Shown here piece by piece: positions 18,348 through 28,047 of a stretch of 64,000 nucleotides of DNA. The DNA lies in contig NZ_BMUE01000016.1 in the NCBI RefSeq assembly GCF_014650035.1, positions 62,001 through 126,000 of the forward strand, read 5' to 3'. The notes under the pieces are model-generated. The model was given only the letters and a program-made list of their open reading frames with translations. It was not told the DNA's origin and ran no database searches. The DNA is from Streptomyces lucensis JCM 4490. Its GTDB lineage: Bacteria > Actinomycetota > Actinomycetes > Streptomycetales > Streptomycetaceae. The translations under genes were made by a program, and so were the position numbers. The first letter of the stretch is position 1. Every line of letters begins with the position of its first letter.

Positions 18348-18854
18348 TCAGCGGGCCAGCGGGCCGATGCGGTAGAGGACCTCGGGGTCGTGCGGGCCGT
18401 CCGGGAACAGGTCCGCGGAGAACAGCACCTCACGCTCGACCCGGGCCCCGTGCCGGGCGGCGAACGAGGTGAACAGGCGCTCGGAGGCCGTGTTGCCGGG
18501 GGTGATGGTCGTCTCGACGTCGGTGATGCCGCGTTCGGCGGTGAGCCGCGCGGTCAGCCCGTCCAGCAGCGCCGCGGCGATGCCGTGGCCGCGGTGGGCG
18601 GAGTCCACGGCGACCTGCCAGACGAGCAGGGTGCGGGGGCGGTCGGGCCGCACGTAGCCGGTGACGAAGCCGACCGGCTCACCGTCCGCGCCGCGCGCCA
18701 CCGCCGAGGTGCCGGCGAAGTCCCGGCACCACAGCAGATAGCTGTACGAAGAGTTCAGGTCGAGGGTTTTCGAGTCCCTGGCGAGACGCCAGAGCGCGGC
18801 GCCGTCGGTCGTCGCCGGTCGGTCGACAAGCAGGTCTGCGGGTGCGGCAGTCAT
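18348..18854 (-). CDS. ectA: Diaminobutyrate acetyltransferase EctA
   Basis: The 168-residue GNAT enzyme acetylates L-2,4-diaminobutyrate at the gamma nitrogen, the second step of ectoine synthesis. It has the EctA motif LDLNSSYSYLLWCRDFAGTS near residue 30, the acetyl-CoA loop DSAHRGHGIAAALL, and ETTITPGNTASERLF. It is the first gene of the operon. No Shine-Dalgarno is visible before ATG 18854; a TAAATT hexamer ends 8 bases before the start, so the message could be leaderless or nearly so. Confidence 0.96.
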   Translation of the reverse strand: MTAAPADLLVDRPATTDGAALWRLARDSKTLDLNSSYSYLLWCRDFAGTSAVARGADGEPVGFVTGYVRPDRPRTLLVWQVAVDSAHRGHGIAAALLDGLTARLTAERGITDVETTITPGNTASERLFTSFAARHGARVEREVLFSADLFPDGPHDPEVLYRIGPLAR

Positions 18855-19190
18855 GCGGCACGAATTTAGCGAGGCGAATTAGAAAATGCACGGGCGGCGT
18901 CTCTGCGCCACACAGAGGCTGGTCCGATATAGCCGGATTGACCTGCATCAAAACAGGACAAAAGTGCAGTCTTGTGGAATGGATCACAGCCTGGGAGTCG
19001 CCGTAAATGTGCCGGAAATCTCCCCCGTTTAGCTTCGCAAAAAGCGGGCAGAAGAAGACGGGAAGCTATCGTCCGAAGAATCGGCGGGAATTGTGAAAGT
19101 AAATTGAATTCACGCTCGGTTGTTTTCGCCGATTCGTTCACGTGGAATGTCGGCCGCCCTCGGCGGTCACCTGCCGGGGGCGGCCCGCCG
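18855..19190 (-). promoter_or_regulatory. AT-rich ectoine-operon promoter region (336-bp gap)
   Basis: This gap is much richer in A/T than the surrounding sequence, most strongly at 18860-19140. On the minus strand, TAAATT just before ectA and a TATATC about 90 bp upstream of it are possible -10 elements; the second has TTTTGA 16 bases further upstream. An inverted pair TAGCTTC...GAAGCTA occurs around 19030-19069. No further gene is seen. The promoter calls are guesses from hexamer shape; the AT bias is seen directly. Confidence 0.45.
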
Positions 19191-20291
19191 CTACCGCCAG
19201 GCGTCGTTCACGGCGCGCTCGGCCGCCGCGGGATCCACCGTCAGACCCTTCCCGGCGAGCGCGGCGCCCAGGGCCGCCAGGGACGCCCGGACCGCGTCCG
19301 GCGTCGCGTCGGGTCCGTAGTGATTGACCCGGATCATCTCCTCGGCCAGTGCGCCCCCGCCCGCGGCCAGCGGCAGTGCCGGGTCGCTCTCCAGGGCCCG
19401 GGCCACCAGCTCCGCGGCCACCAGGTCCGACGGCACCCGCAACGTCGTGGCCACCGGCGCGGCGTCCGCCGCCTCGCGCACATAGGGCTCCAGGCCCCCG
19501 CCCAGCGCCACCGCACCCGCCCGCGCGGCCCGTGCGGCGTTGCGGTGCCGGGCCATCACCGCGTCCAGGCCCGCCGACTCGATCCGCTCCAGGCACGCCT
19601 GGAGCGCCAGCATCTCCAGCTGTGCGGGGGCGTGCGGCAGCACCTTGCGGCCGGCGTCGGTCCAGCGCTCCTTCCAGTCGAGCAGGGAGAGGTACGAGCG
19701 GCGCGGCGCGTTCGGGTTCGCCGCCATCCGGGCCCAGGCCCGCTCGCTCACCGAGATCGCCGACACGCCAGCCGGGCCGCCCATCGCCTTCTGGGCCCCG
19801 ATCACGCACAGGTCCACACCCCACGCGTCGGGCAGCACAGGCTCCGCGCCCACGGAGGCGACCGCGTCCAGATAGAACAGCGCGCCGTGCTCCCGCACCA
19901 CCTCGCCGATCTCCGCGACCGGGTTGGTGTTGCCGGTCGCCGCCTCCGCGTGCACCAGCGACACGAAGTCGATCTCCGGGTGCTCGGCGAAGGCCTCCCG
20001 GATCCGCCCGGCGCTCACCGCCGAGTGGAAGGGGGCGGAGAGGTCGTGCACGGCCGCGCCGCAGTCGCGCAGCCAGTCGCCGAAGGTCTGCCCGTACGGT
20101 CCGGTGATCACGTTCAGGGCCACCGTGCCGGGACCGGCCGCCGAGCGGATCGCGCCCTCCAGCGGCAGCAGCGCCTCGCCCTGGGTGATCAGGACGTCCT
20201 GCCGGGTACCCAGCAGCCGGGCCACGCCGTCCTCGATGGCGGCGAAGCGCTCGGCACTCAGCGGCGGCAGGTCCAGGAAGGGGTGGTTCAC
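19191..20291 (-). CDS. Class V aminotransferase, alanine--glyoxylate type
   Basis: The 366-residue PLP enzyme has the fold-type I landmarks: Asp142 in FYLDAVASVGA and the Schiff-base Lys168 in IGAQKAMGGPAGVSA. The pattern is that of alanine-glyoxylate, serine-glyoxylate or pyridoxamine-pyruvate aminotransferases. The specific substrate is not deducible. It is divergent from the amino-acid ABC transporter operon, so it may process the imported compound. Confidence 0.88.
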   Translation of the reverse strand: MNHPFLDLPPLSAERFAAIEDGVARLLGTRQDVLITQGEALLPLEGAIRSAAGPGTVALNVITGPYGQTFGDWLRDCGAAVHDLSAPFHSAVSAGRIREAFAEHPEIDFVSLVHAEAATGNTNPVAEIGEVVREHGALFYLDAVASVGAEPVLPDAWGVDLCVIGAQKAMGGPAGVSAISVSERAWARMAANPNAPRRSYLSLLDWKERWTDAGRKVLPHAPAQLEMLALQACLERIESAGLDAVMARHRNAARAARAGAVALGGGLEPYVREAADAAPVATTLRVPSDLVAAELVARALESDPALPLAAGGGALAEEMIRVNHYGPDATPDAVRASLAALGAALAGKGLTVDPAAAERAVNDAWR

Positions 20292-20387
20292 GGCGGTGCT
20301 CTCCTCTTTCGCTGAGGTCGTGGAAGCCCTCTGGGTGAGGGGTCGACTCCCTCGATCTTAGGTCGGAGCGCCCCGCAGCCCTTGGTT

Positions 20388-20419
20388 TGGTTTGAGAGGC
20401 CCAAACCTTTCCTTATAAT
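20388..20419 (+). promoter_or_regulatory. Consensus-like promoter with overlapping inverted repeat
   Basis: TTGAGA (20392-20397) and a perfect TATAAT (20414-20419), 16 bp apart, match the vegetative sigma factor consensus and would start a short leader before the substrate-binding protein gene. An inverted repeat GGTTTG-N7-CAAACC (20389-20407) overlaps the -35 element and runs into the spacer, a typical place for a repressor site. A further GGTTTG copy sits just upstream, near 20384. Confidence 0.7.
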
Positions 20420-20455
20420 CGGAACCCATAGTTCCCCCCACAGGAGATTTCCCCC

Positions 20456-21307
20456 ATGACAACGCTCCTCGGGCGCCGGACCCGCCTCCTGGCTGCCACC
20501 ACCGCGACCGCCGGGCTCGTGCTCGTGGCCGCCGGCTGCTCCTCGGACGACAACGGGGGGAGCGGCAAGACCACCGTCAAAGGCGTCCACCTCGCCAAGG
20601 CCGGCCGGCTGACCACCTGCACCCACCTGCCGTACCCGCCGTTCCAGTCGGAGATCGACGGCAAGGTGCAGGGCTTCGACGTCTCCCTCATCGACCTCGT
20701 CGCCAAGGACCTCGGCGTCGAGCAGCACATCCTCGACACCCCGTTCGAGAACTTCAAGACCGGCGCCTTCCTCAACTCCGGCGAGTGCGACCTGGCCGCC
20801 GCAGGCATGACGATCACCGCCGAGCGCAAGAAGAACGTCGACTTCTCCGACCCGTACTTCGAGGCCACCCAGGCCGTCCTCGTCGACAAGGGCAGCGGCG
20901 TGGGCTCCCTCGCGGACGTCAAGGCCAAGGGCAAGAAGCTGGGCGCCCAGGCGCAGACCACCGGCGAGGACTACGTCAAGGGCAAGGGCTACGACCCCAT
21001 CTCCTTCGAGTCCTCCGACGCCGTCCTCAACGGCCTGCGCACCGGCCAGGTCCAGGCCGTCGTCATCGACTACCCGGTCGTCCAGGGCTGGCTCAAGGAC
21101 AAGGCGAACGCGGACAGGTTCAAGGTCGTCGACAACCTCAAGACCGGTGAGCAGTACGGCTTCACCGTGAAGAAGGGCAACACGGCGCTGCGCGAGGCCA
21201 TCGACAAGGCGCTCAAGGAGGCCAAGGCCGACGGCACGTACAAGAAGATCTACGAGAAGTGGATCGGCCCGTACAACGCCACCGTCGCCTCGCCGGCGGC
21301 CTCATGA
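20456..21307 (+). CDS. Amino-acid ABC transporter substrate-binding lipoprotein
   Basis: The 283-residue protein has a lipoprotein signal with the lipobox ending AAGC at about residue 29 (LVLVAAGCSSDD). A periplasmic-binding type 3 domain follows: TCTHLPYPPFQSEIDGKVQGFDVSLID, then GMTITAERKKNVDFSDPYF. This is the polar amino acid binding family, anchored outside the membrane. CAGGAGA lies about 8 bases before ATG 20456. Its stop overlaps the permease start. Confidence 0.95.
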   Translation: MTTLLGRRTRLLAATTATAGLVLVAAGCSSDDNGGSGKTTVKGVHLAKAGRLTTCTHLPYPPFQSEIDGKVQGFDVSLIDLVAKDLGVEQHILDTPFENFKTGAFLNSGECDLAAAGMTITAERKKNVDFSDPYFEATQAVLVDKGSGVGSLADVKAKGKKLGAQAQTTGEDYVKGKGYDPISFESSDAVLNGLRTGQVQAVVIDYPVVQGWLKDKANADRFKVVDNLKTGEQYGFTVKKGNTALREAIDKALKEAKADGTYKKIYEKWIGPYNATVASPAAS

Positions 21308-22133
21308 CCGACACGGACGCGAAGCTCCAGCCGAAGAAGAAGGGGCTGACCCGGCGGCAGAAGCGCACCCTGTCCAGGGGTGTGCAGTACGCCGTCTTCC
21401 TCGCCGCCGTGATCGCGTTCGCGGTCACGGCCGACTGGGACCGGCTGCAGAACCAGTTCGCCCAGGCCGACATCGCCAAGCAGATGTTCCCGGACGTCAT
21501 CACGCTGGCGCTGAAGAACACCGTGCTCTACACGGTGTCCGGCTTCGTCGTCGGGCTCGTCCTCGGCATGGTCGTCGCGCTGATGCGGCTGTCCTCCGTG
21601 GGCCCGTACCGCTGGCTGGCCGGCGTCTACATCGAGATCTTCCGCGGCCTGCCCGCCCTGCTGATCTTCATCTTCGTCGGCGTCGCCGTGCCCCTCGCCT
21701 TCCCCGGCACGGAGATCCCGGGCGGGACGTACGGCAAGGTCGCCATCGCGCTCGGCCTGGTCTCGGCCGCCTACATGGCGGAGACCATCCGCGCCGGCAT
21801 CCAGGCCGTGCCCAAGGGGCAGATGGAGGCGGCCCGGTCGCTCGGCTTCTCGCCCGCGAAGGCCATGGTCTCCATCATCGTCCCGCAGGCCTTCCGGATC
21901 ATCCTGCCGCCGCTCACCAACGAACTCGTCCTGCTCTTCAAGGACTCCTCGCTGGTGCTGTTCCTCGGCGTCACCCTGGAGGAGCGGGAACTGTCCAAGT
22001 ACGGCCGCGACCTGGCCAGTACGACCGCCAACTCCACGCCCATCCTGGTCGCGGGTCTGTGCTACCTGCTGGTCACCGTCCCGCTCAGCTTCGTCGTCCG
22101 CCGCATGGAGTCCAAGTCGCAGGAGGCGATCCG

Positions 22134-22137
<4 letters not shown>
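21304..22137 (+). CDS. Amino-acid ABC transporter permease (HisM/GlnP type)
   Basis: The 277-residue membrane protein has an N-terminal membrane segment, then the polar amino acid permease core with about five helices. The EAA loop reads MEAARSLGFSPAKAMVSIIVPQAFR, the contact site for the ATPase. ATG 21304 overlaps the previous stop (ATGA), which decides the start. It forms the channel with the binding protein and ATPase of the same operon. Confidence 0.94.
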
Positions 22138-22928
<791 letters not shown>

Positions 22929-22946
22929 GCCGTTAGGGTGCCTGGC

Positions 22947-24038
22947 ATGAGCGATGGCGCGGTGCTGCACGTGAAGGGCCGGGTCCTGGCGGGGCCCGAG
23001 GACGTCCGTGACGAGCTGTGGGTGATCGGCGGGCGGATCTCCTACGACCGCCCCGCCGGCGCCCGCGACGTCACCACCGTCGAGGGCTGGGCACTGCCCG
23101 GCCTGGTCGACGCGCACTGCCACGTCGGCCTCGACGCGCACGGCCCGGTCGACCCCGAGACCGCCGAGAAGCAGGCGCTCACCGACCGGGAGGCCGGCAC
23201 CCTGCTGATCCGGGACGCGGGCTCGCCCTCCGACACCCGCTGGATCGACGACCGCGCGGACCTCCCGAAGATCATCCGGGCCGGCCGGCACATCGCCCGA
23301 ACCCGCCGCTACATCCGCAACTACGCGTGGGAGATCGAACCGGAGGACCTGGTCGCCTACGTCGCCCAGGAGGCCCGGCGCGGCGACGGCTGGGTCAAGC
23401 TGGTCGGCGACTGGATCGACCGCGGCGCCGGCGACCTGGCCCCCTGCTGGCCCCGCGACGCCGCCGCGGCGGCCATCGCCGAGGCCCACCGCCTCGGCGC
23501 CCGCGTCACCGCCCACTGCTTCGCCGAGAGTTCCCTGCGCGACCTCGTCGAGGCGGGCATCGACTGCGTCGAGCACGCGACCGGCCTGACCGAGGACCTG
23601 ATCCCGCTGTTCGCCGAACGGGGCGTCGCGATCGTCCCGACCCTGGTCAACATCGCCACCTTCCCGCGCCTCGCCGACGGCGGCGAGAGCCGTTACCCCC
23701 GCTGGTCCGCCCATATGCGGCGGCTGCACGAGCGGCGCTACGACACCGTGCGCGCCGCCTACGACGCCGGCATCCCCGTCTACGTCGGCACGGACGCCGG
23801 CGGCTCGCTGGCCCACGGCCTGGTGGCGGCGGAGGTGGCGGAACTGGTCACCGCCGGCATCCCGCCCGTGCGGGCCCTGTCGGCGACGAGCTGGGGCGCC
23901 CGCGCCTGGCTCGGCAGGCCCGGCCTGGAGGAGGGCGCGCCGGCCGACCTCGTGGTGTACGGGGCCGACCCCCGCGCGGACGTACGGGTGCTGGCGGCGC
24001 CGCGACGGGTGGTGCTCAACGGCATCGTCGTCGAGTAG
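22947..24038 (+). CDS. Amidohydrolase-superfamily enzyme
   Basis: The 363-residue protein has the metal-binding pattern of subtype I amidohydrolases: HxH in VDAHCHVG (about residue 55), a lysine in GWVKLVGDW that could be carboxylated, histidines in VTAHCF and CVEHATG, and Asp in VGTDAGGS. These suit a binuclear-metal hydrolase of the imidazolonepropionase/prolidase-like branch. It follows the ABC transporter by 18 bp, so it may hydrolyse the imported compound. AGGG precedes ATG 22947. Confidence 0.9.
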   Translation: MSDGAVLHVKGRVLAGPEDVRDELWVIGGRISYDRPAGARDVTTVEGWALPGLVDAHCHVGLDAHGPVDPETAEKQALTDREAGTLLIRDAGSPSDTRWIDDRADLPKIIRAGRHIARTRRYIRNYAWEIEPEDLVAYVAQEARRGDGWVKLVGDWIDRGAGDLAPCWPRDAAAAAIAEAHRLGARVTAHCFAESSLRDLVEAGIDCVEHATGLTEDLIPLFAERGVAIVPTLVNIATFPRLADGGESRYPRWSAHMRRLHERRYDTVRAAYDAGIPVYVGTDAGGSLAHGLVAAEVAELVTAGIPPVRALSATSWGARAWLGRPGLEEGAPADLVVYGADPRADVRVLAAPRRVVLNGIVVE

Positions 24039-24172
24039 ATGTGCCCGCGATTCGAATCACCGTGCGGAATTTCCACGTTTGAGTGAAGTACCCCCGGATT
24101 GCTGACTGTTCACCCATATCGCGTACAAGGTTGACGGGTCCCAAGCAAGTCCCGTCTGGGGGTCCCACCGCC

Positions 24173-25084
24173 TTGAACAGCAACAACTTCCGTATGCCCG
24201 CGCGCCGTCTCGCAGCCGTCGCGACGGTCACCGCCCTCACCGCGGCGCCCGCGGTCCTGGGCGCGGGCGCCGCGCACGCGTCCATCGGCCACGGTCGCGC
24301 CTCCGCCGTCGTCCTGCGCACCGGGCTCGACGTGTCCCTGCTCAGCAAGACCGTCCACGTACCGCTCGCGGTCTCCCTCAACGAGGTCCAGGCGCCGCAG
24401 AGCGCCGACCGGACGACGCTGACCGCCCGGCTCGACGGTGTGGCCGGCGGCAAGCCGTTCACCGTGGCCCGTGCCGACGTGGCCCGGTCCCGGGCCACGG
24501 TCACCGCCCGGCGCGCCGAGGGCTCGGTCCGGCTCGTGCACGCCAAGGTGCACGTCCCCGGCCTGCCGCTGCTGTCGCTGATCGAGGTCGACACGGTGAC
24601 CGCCAAGGCGACGTGCGAGGCCGGCAAGGCGCCGGTCGCCTCCGCGAACGTCCTCGGCGCCGTCACCGTCCTCGGCAAGCGCGTCACCCTGACCGCGGGC
24701 GGGCCCGCCGAGGTGAAGGTGCCCGGCGTCGGGAAGGTCCGCCTCGACCTCTCGCAGCGCCGGACCACCACCCGCACGGCCGCCGCGACGGCCCTCCGAC
24801 TCAAGGTGTCCGTCAACCCGTTGAAGCTCAACGTGGCCGACGTCGAGGGCACCGTCACCCTGGCCAGGGCCACCTGCGAGTCCCCGGCGGCCCCGCACGG
24901 CAAGCACTCGGCGCCGAGCCAGGACCCGGCGGGCGACGTCCGTCCCCAGGGCGCCCCGGGCGACGAGGCCAACCTCGCGGAGACCGGAGGCAGTTCCGCG
25001 ACCCCGTACATCGCGGGCGGCGCGCTGGCCCTGCTGCTGGCGGGCGGGGGAGCGGTGGTGGTGGCCCGGCGCCGCAGGAGCTGA
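24173..25084 (+). CDS. SCO1860-family LAETG-anchored surface protein
   Basis: The product of about 303 residues has a Sec signal peptide (MPARRLAAVATVTALTAAPA... cut near AHA-S) and a beta-rich exposed region (about residues 35-260). It ends in a class E sortase signal: LAETG, a hydrophobic helix (YIAGGALALLLAGGG) and a positive tail (ARRRRS). It should be linked covalently to peptidoglycan. A TTG at 24173 with a GGGGG site nine bases upstream is preferred as start; ATG 24194 lacks a ribosome site. Function is unknown. Confidence 0.85.
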   Translation: MNSNNFRMPARRLAAVATVTALTAAPAVLGAGAAHASIGHGRASAVVLRTGLDVSLLSKTVHVPLAVSLNEVQAPQSADRTTLTARLDGVAGGKPFTVARADVARSRATVTARRAEGSVRLVHAKVHVPGLPLLSLIEVDTVTAKATCEAGKAPVASANVLGAVTVLGKRVTLTAGGPAEVKVPGVGKVRLDLSQRRTTTRTAAATALRLKVSVNPLKLNVADVEGTVTLARATCESPAAPHGKHSAPSQDPAGDVRPQGAPGDEANLAETGGSSATPYIAGGALALLLAGGGAVVVARRRRS

Positions 25085-25260
25085 CGCCGCGACCGCGATC
25101 TCGGTCCGGCAGCGCCGCCCTGTCCCCGGGCCGGCGTTGCCGGGCGGTGGTGGCGCCACGCCGTGAGCACTGACCTCTGATCCGCGGTGATCGGGCCCGC
25201 CTCGCCGGGCGGCGGCCGGCGTTTCCCGTCCCCGGGCCGCCGGCCGCTCCCCGTCCCGCC

Positions 25261-25407
25261 GTTCCCGTCCGGTCCCCGCCCGGTCCGCGGTCCGGCCGTC
25301 TCCGTCCGGTCCCCGCCCGGTCCGCGGTCCGGCCGTTCCCGTCCGGTCCCCGCCCGGTCCGCGGTCCGGCCGTCCCCGTCCGGCCCCTGCCCGGTCTGGT
25401 CCGTCCG
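25261..25407. repeat. Tandem repeat, 37-bp unit, about four copies
   Basis: Three near-identical 37-bp units lie at 25261-25297, 25298-25334 and 25335-25371, followed by a degenerate fourth to about 25407. Each contains CCCGGTCCGCGGTCCGGCC. The unit is not a multiple of three, so it is not a coding repeat. The 327-bp gap 25085-25411 lies between convergent genes and holds nothing else. It could act as a transcription end region or a variable-number repeat. Confidence 0.9.
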
Positions 25408-25411
25408 CTCG

Positions 25412-26005
25412 TCACCCCGGGTACGGGGCCGCCTCCCGGCCCGCCCGGAGGGTGGCCGACCACCAGGCGAGCTGGTCGAGAAGGGTCTTGGCATAGACGG
25501 GCGCGTCACCGTCGACCGGCTCGCCGTCCTGCCACGCGGTGAAGTAGTTCGGGAAGGCCAGACCGTCCCGGATGGTCACCGCATGCAGCTCGGTCAGCAC
25601 GTTCTCCAGGTGCAGCACGGCGTGCCGTCCGCCCGCCGCGCCGCCGTAGCTGACGAAGGCGACCGGCTTGGCCGTCCACTGGGTGAAGTGCCAGTCGATG
25701 GCCGCCTTCAGCGAGGCGGGGTAACTGTGGTTGTACTCGGGCGTGACGACGACGAACGCGTCGGCCCACTCCAGGGCGGAGGTCAGCCGCGCCATACCGG
25801 CCGGACGCGGGTAGTCGTCACCGGCGGACTTCGGTGAGGCCGCGGGCAGCGCCAACGGGATGTCGATCCCGGCGAGATCGACGACGTCCACCTCGAACCC
25901 TCCGTGCAGCCGCGCCTGTTCGGCCACCCACGAGCCCACGACCGGACCGAACCGGCCTTCCCGGACGCTTCCGACGATGATCAGCAACTTCTGCTCGTTC
26001 TCCAT
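25412..26005 (-). CDS. NADPH-dependent FMN reductase / flavodoxin-like oxidoreductase
   Basis: The 197-residue protein has the flavodoxin-like FMN-binding start (IIVGSVREGRFGPVVGSW) and the phosphate/isoalloxazine loop (VTPEYNHSYPASLKAAIDW), as in the SsuE/ArsH/chromate-reductase group. The start is ATG 26005 (MENEQK), because the longer frame upstream is Pro/Arg-rich. It reduces FMN or small electrophiles with NADPH. It is divergent from the XRE regulator, which may control it. Confidence 0.92.
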   Translation of the reverse strand: MENEQKLLIIVGSVREGRFGPVVGSWVAEQARLHGGFEVDVVDLAGIDIPLALPAASPKSAGDDYPRPAGMARLTSALEWADAFVVVTPEYNHSYPASLKAAIDWHFTQWTAKPVAFVSYGGAAGGRHAVLHLENVLTELHAVTIRDGLAFPNYFTAWQDGEPVDGDAPVYAKTLLDQLAWWSATLRAGREAAPYPG

Positions 26006-26118
26006 GTCCACCACCTTCGGCCGGCGCGCGTCACGCAACCAGGCCGGGGTCAGGCTGGCCCCCGCAGGGCCACCCTGAGCACTGCGCACCCGAGGGACCC
26101 GCGGCCTATCCTCGCCGC

Positions 26119-26952
26119 ATGGGGACACCACTGGGGGACTTCGTCCGGGCCAAGCGCGACAGCATCCAGCCGGAGGCACTGGGCCTGCCGGAGCGCGGGC
26201 GCCGCCGCTCACCGGGCCTGCGCCGCCTCGACCTGGCCGCACGGGCCGGCATCAGCGTCGAGTACCTCACCCGCATCGAGCAGGGCCGCGACCGCAACCC
26301 GTCGGTGGCCGTGGTGAACGCCCTCGCCGACGCGCTCAGTCTCGCCCCCGCCGAACGCAATCACCTGCGCTACCTCGCGAAGATCACCGGAGGCGAGTGC
26401 ACCGCGCACAAGCGGCCGGCCCCGCCCCGGCGCGAGGTGCGCCCCTCCGTGCTGTGCACGCTCCGCCTGCTGGAGCCGGGGATCGCCGTCGTGACGAACC
26501 GGCTCGGCGACATCCTCGCGCACACCAGCGGCTACGAGACCCTGACCAGCGGAACCGGACTCCTCGACGGCGACGCCCCGAACCTCACGAGGTACGTCTT
26601 CACCGATCCCCGTGCGCGCGCCTACTTCGTCGATTGGGACGCCGTCGCCGACGAGCAGGCCTTCGACCTGTGGCTCGGGCCGTCCATCGAGAACGCCGAG
26701 TGGTTCACCGCCGAACTCGCCCCCGAGGCCGGCCCCGACTTCACGCGCCGCCTGAACCGCCATGTGGTCCCGCAGCGGGGCGTGCTCCGGCTCAACCACC
26801 CGGCGGGCCCCGAGCTCCGCCTGGTCCGCGAGCTGCTGGACGTCCCGGGGGACGCCCAGCAGCTCATCGTCTTCCTCCCGGTCGACGACGCGACGGCCGA
26901 GGCCCTCGCCGCGCTCGCCGACCACCCGAGGGGCCGGCTCCGCGTGGTCTAG
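26119..26952 (+). CDS. XRE-family regulator with MmyB-like ligand domain
   Basis: The 277-residue regulator has an N-terminal helix-turn-helix (RRLDLAARAGISVEYLTRIEQGRDRNPS). A C-terminal MmyB-type domain follows (SVLCTLRLLEPGIAVVTNRLGDILAHT, later RAYFVDWDAVADE), a PAS-like fold thought to bind small hydrophobic ligands. It is divergent from the FMN reductase, a common regulator-reductase pairing. It ends at a strong hairpin. Confidence 0.92.
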   Translation: MGTPLGDFVRAKRDSIQPEALGLPERGRRRSPGLRRLDLAARAGISVEYLTRIEQGRDRNPSVAVVNALADALSLAPAERNHLRYLAKITGGECTAHKRPAPPRREVRPSVLCTLRLLEPGIAVVTNRLGDILAHTSGYETLTSGTGLLDGDAPNLTRYVFTDPRARAYFVDWDAVADEQAFDLWLGPSIENAEWFTAELAPEAGPDFTRRLNRHVVPQRGVLRLNHPAGPELRLVRELLDVPGDAQQLIVFLPVDDATAEALAALADHPRGRLRVV

Positions 26953-26956
26953 GGGA

Positions 26957-26991
26957 CTGCCGTAACGGGCCCTCGGGGCCCGTTACGGCAG
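26957..26991. terminator. Perfect 16-bp stem hairpin overlapping the cobC stop
   Basis: Arms 26957-26972 and 26976-26991 (CTGCCGTAACGGGCCC and its complement) enclose a 3-nt loop. It lies between the convergent XRE regulator and cobC genes, and its right arm contains the TAA stop of cobC (26983-26985). It probably ends both transcripts. Confidence 0.85.
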
Positions 26992-28047
26992 CGCCGCCGA
27001 CAGCGCCTTCAGGAACCCGCTCACCGTGCTCCGGTCCCGTACGGCGATCCGCACCCACTCCTCGTCGAGCCCCGGGAACGTGTCCCCGCGGCGCACGGCG
27101 TAGCCGAGGTCGCGCAACCGCCGCCGTACCGCGGCGGCGCCCGCCACGTGGACCAGCACGAACGGACCCTGCGCGTCCTCCACCACCCGCACCCCGCGGT
27201 CCGCGAACGCGGACAGCCCCGCGACCAGGTGGGCCCGGTCCCCGGCGATGCGGTGCGCCGCGTGCATCGCCTCCGCCAGCGCCCGCGGCGCCACACAGGC
27301 CCGGGCCGCGGCCAGCGCCGGCGTGGACACCGGCCACAACGGCTGGGCCCGCTCCAGCGCGGCGATCGTCTCGGGCCCGGCCAGCACGTACCCGATGCGC
27401 AGCCCGGCCAGCCCCCAGGTCTTGGTCAGGCTGCGCAGCACGACGAGACCGGGCACGTCGGTCCGCCCGGCCAGCGCCTCCCGCTCGCCCGGCACCGCAT
27501 CCATGAACGCCTCGTCGACCACCAGCACCCGCCCGGGCCGCGCGAGCCCGGTGATCACTTCGGCCGGATGCAGCACCGACGTCGGATTCGTCGGGTTCCC
27601 GATCACCACCAGGTCCGCGTCCTCCGGCACCGCGGCCGGGTCCAGCCGGAAGCCGTCCTCGGCCCGCAGCAGGACCCGGTCCACGGTGTGCCCGGCGTCC
27701 CGCAGCGCGGCCTCGGGCTCCGTGAACTGCGGGTGCACGACGACCGGCCGGCGCACCTTCAGCGCCCGGGCGAGCAACACGAACGCCTCAGCCGCCCCCG
27801 CCGTCAGCAGCACCCGCTCCGCGTCGAGCCCGTGCCGCGCCGCCACCGCCGCCCGCGCGGCCCGCCCGTCCGGGTAGGCCGCGAGGGACGCCAGCGAGCC
27901 GGCGATCTCCTCGCGCAGCCACGGCGGAGGCGTGCCGGTACGGACGTTGACGGCGAGGTCGACCAGCGCCGCCCCGTCGTCCCGCACCTCGGCGTCCCCG
28001 TGGTGACGCAGGTCATGCCCGACGCCGTCCACTTCCTCAGTGCGCAT
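26983..28047 (-). CDS. cobC: CobC-like PLP aminotransferase (Rv2231c family)
   Basis: The 354-residue class I/II PLP enzyme has ASN motif VIGNPTNPTSVL, Asp in VLVVDEAFMDAVPGE, and the Schiff-base lysine in LRSLTKTWGLAGLRIGY. The family includes threonine-phosphate decarboxylase, which makes (R)-1-amino-2-propanol phosphate for the cobalamin nucleotide loop. It is the last gene of the cobM run and overlaps the cbiX stop by 11 bp. Whether it decarboxylates threonine phosphate or acts as a histidinol-phosphate-like aminotransferase is unproven. Confidence 0.88.
   Translation of the reverse strand: MRTEEVDGVGHDLRHHGDAEVRDDGAALVDLAVNVRTGTPPPWLREEIAGSLASLAAYPDGRAARAAVAARHGLDAERVLLTAGAAEAFVLLARALKVRRPVVVHPQFTEPEAALRDAGHTVDRVLLRAEDGFRLDPAAVPEDADLVVIGNPTNPTSVLHPAEVITGLARPGRVLVVDEAFMDAVPGEREALAGRTDVPGLVVLRSLTKTWGLAGLRIGYVLAGPETIAALERAQPLWPVSTPALAAARACVAPRALAEAMHAAHRIAGDRAHLVAGLSAFADRGVRVVEDAQGPFVLVHVAGAAAVRRRLRDLGYAVRRGDTFPGLDEEWVRIAVRDRSTVSGFLKALSAALP

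Noticed and set aside
19138..19190. Terminator for the aminotransferase ending at 19191
   Set aside because: Several short GC-rich complementary words can pair here in different ways, but no single strong stem stands out.
25261..25407. CRISPR-like array
   Set aside because: The 37-bp units are directly adjacent with no unique spacers and there are no cas genes; it is a plain tandem repeat.
24855..25463. Minus-strand reading frame through the tandem repeat encoding a GPDGNG-type repetitive protein
   Set aside because: The 37-bp unit shifts frame in each copy, there is no ribosome site, and the codon pattern is not like neighbouring genes.
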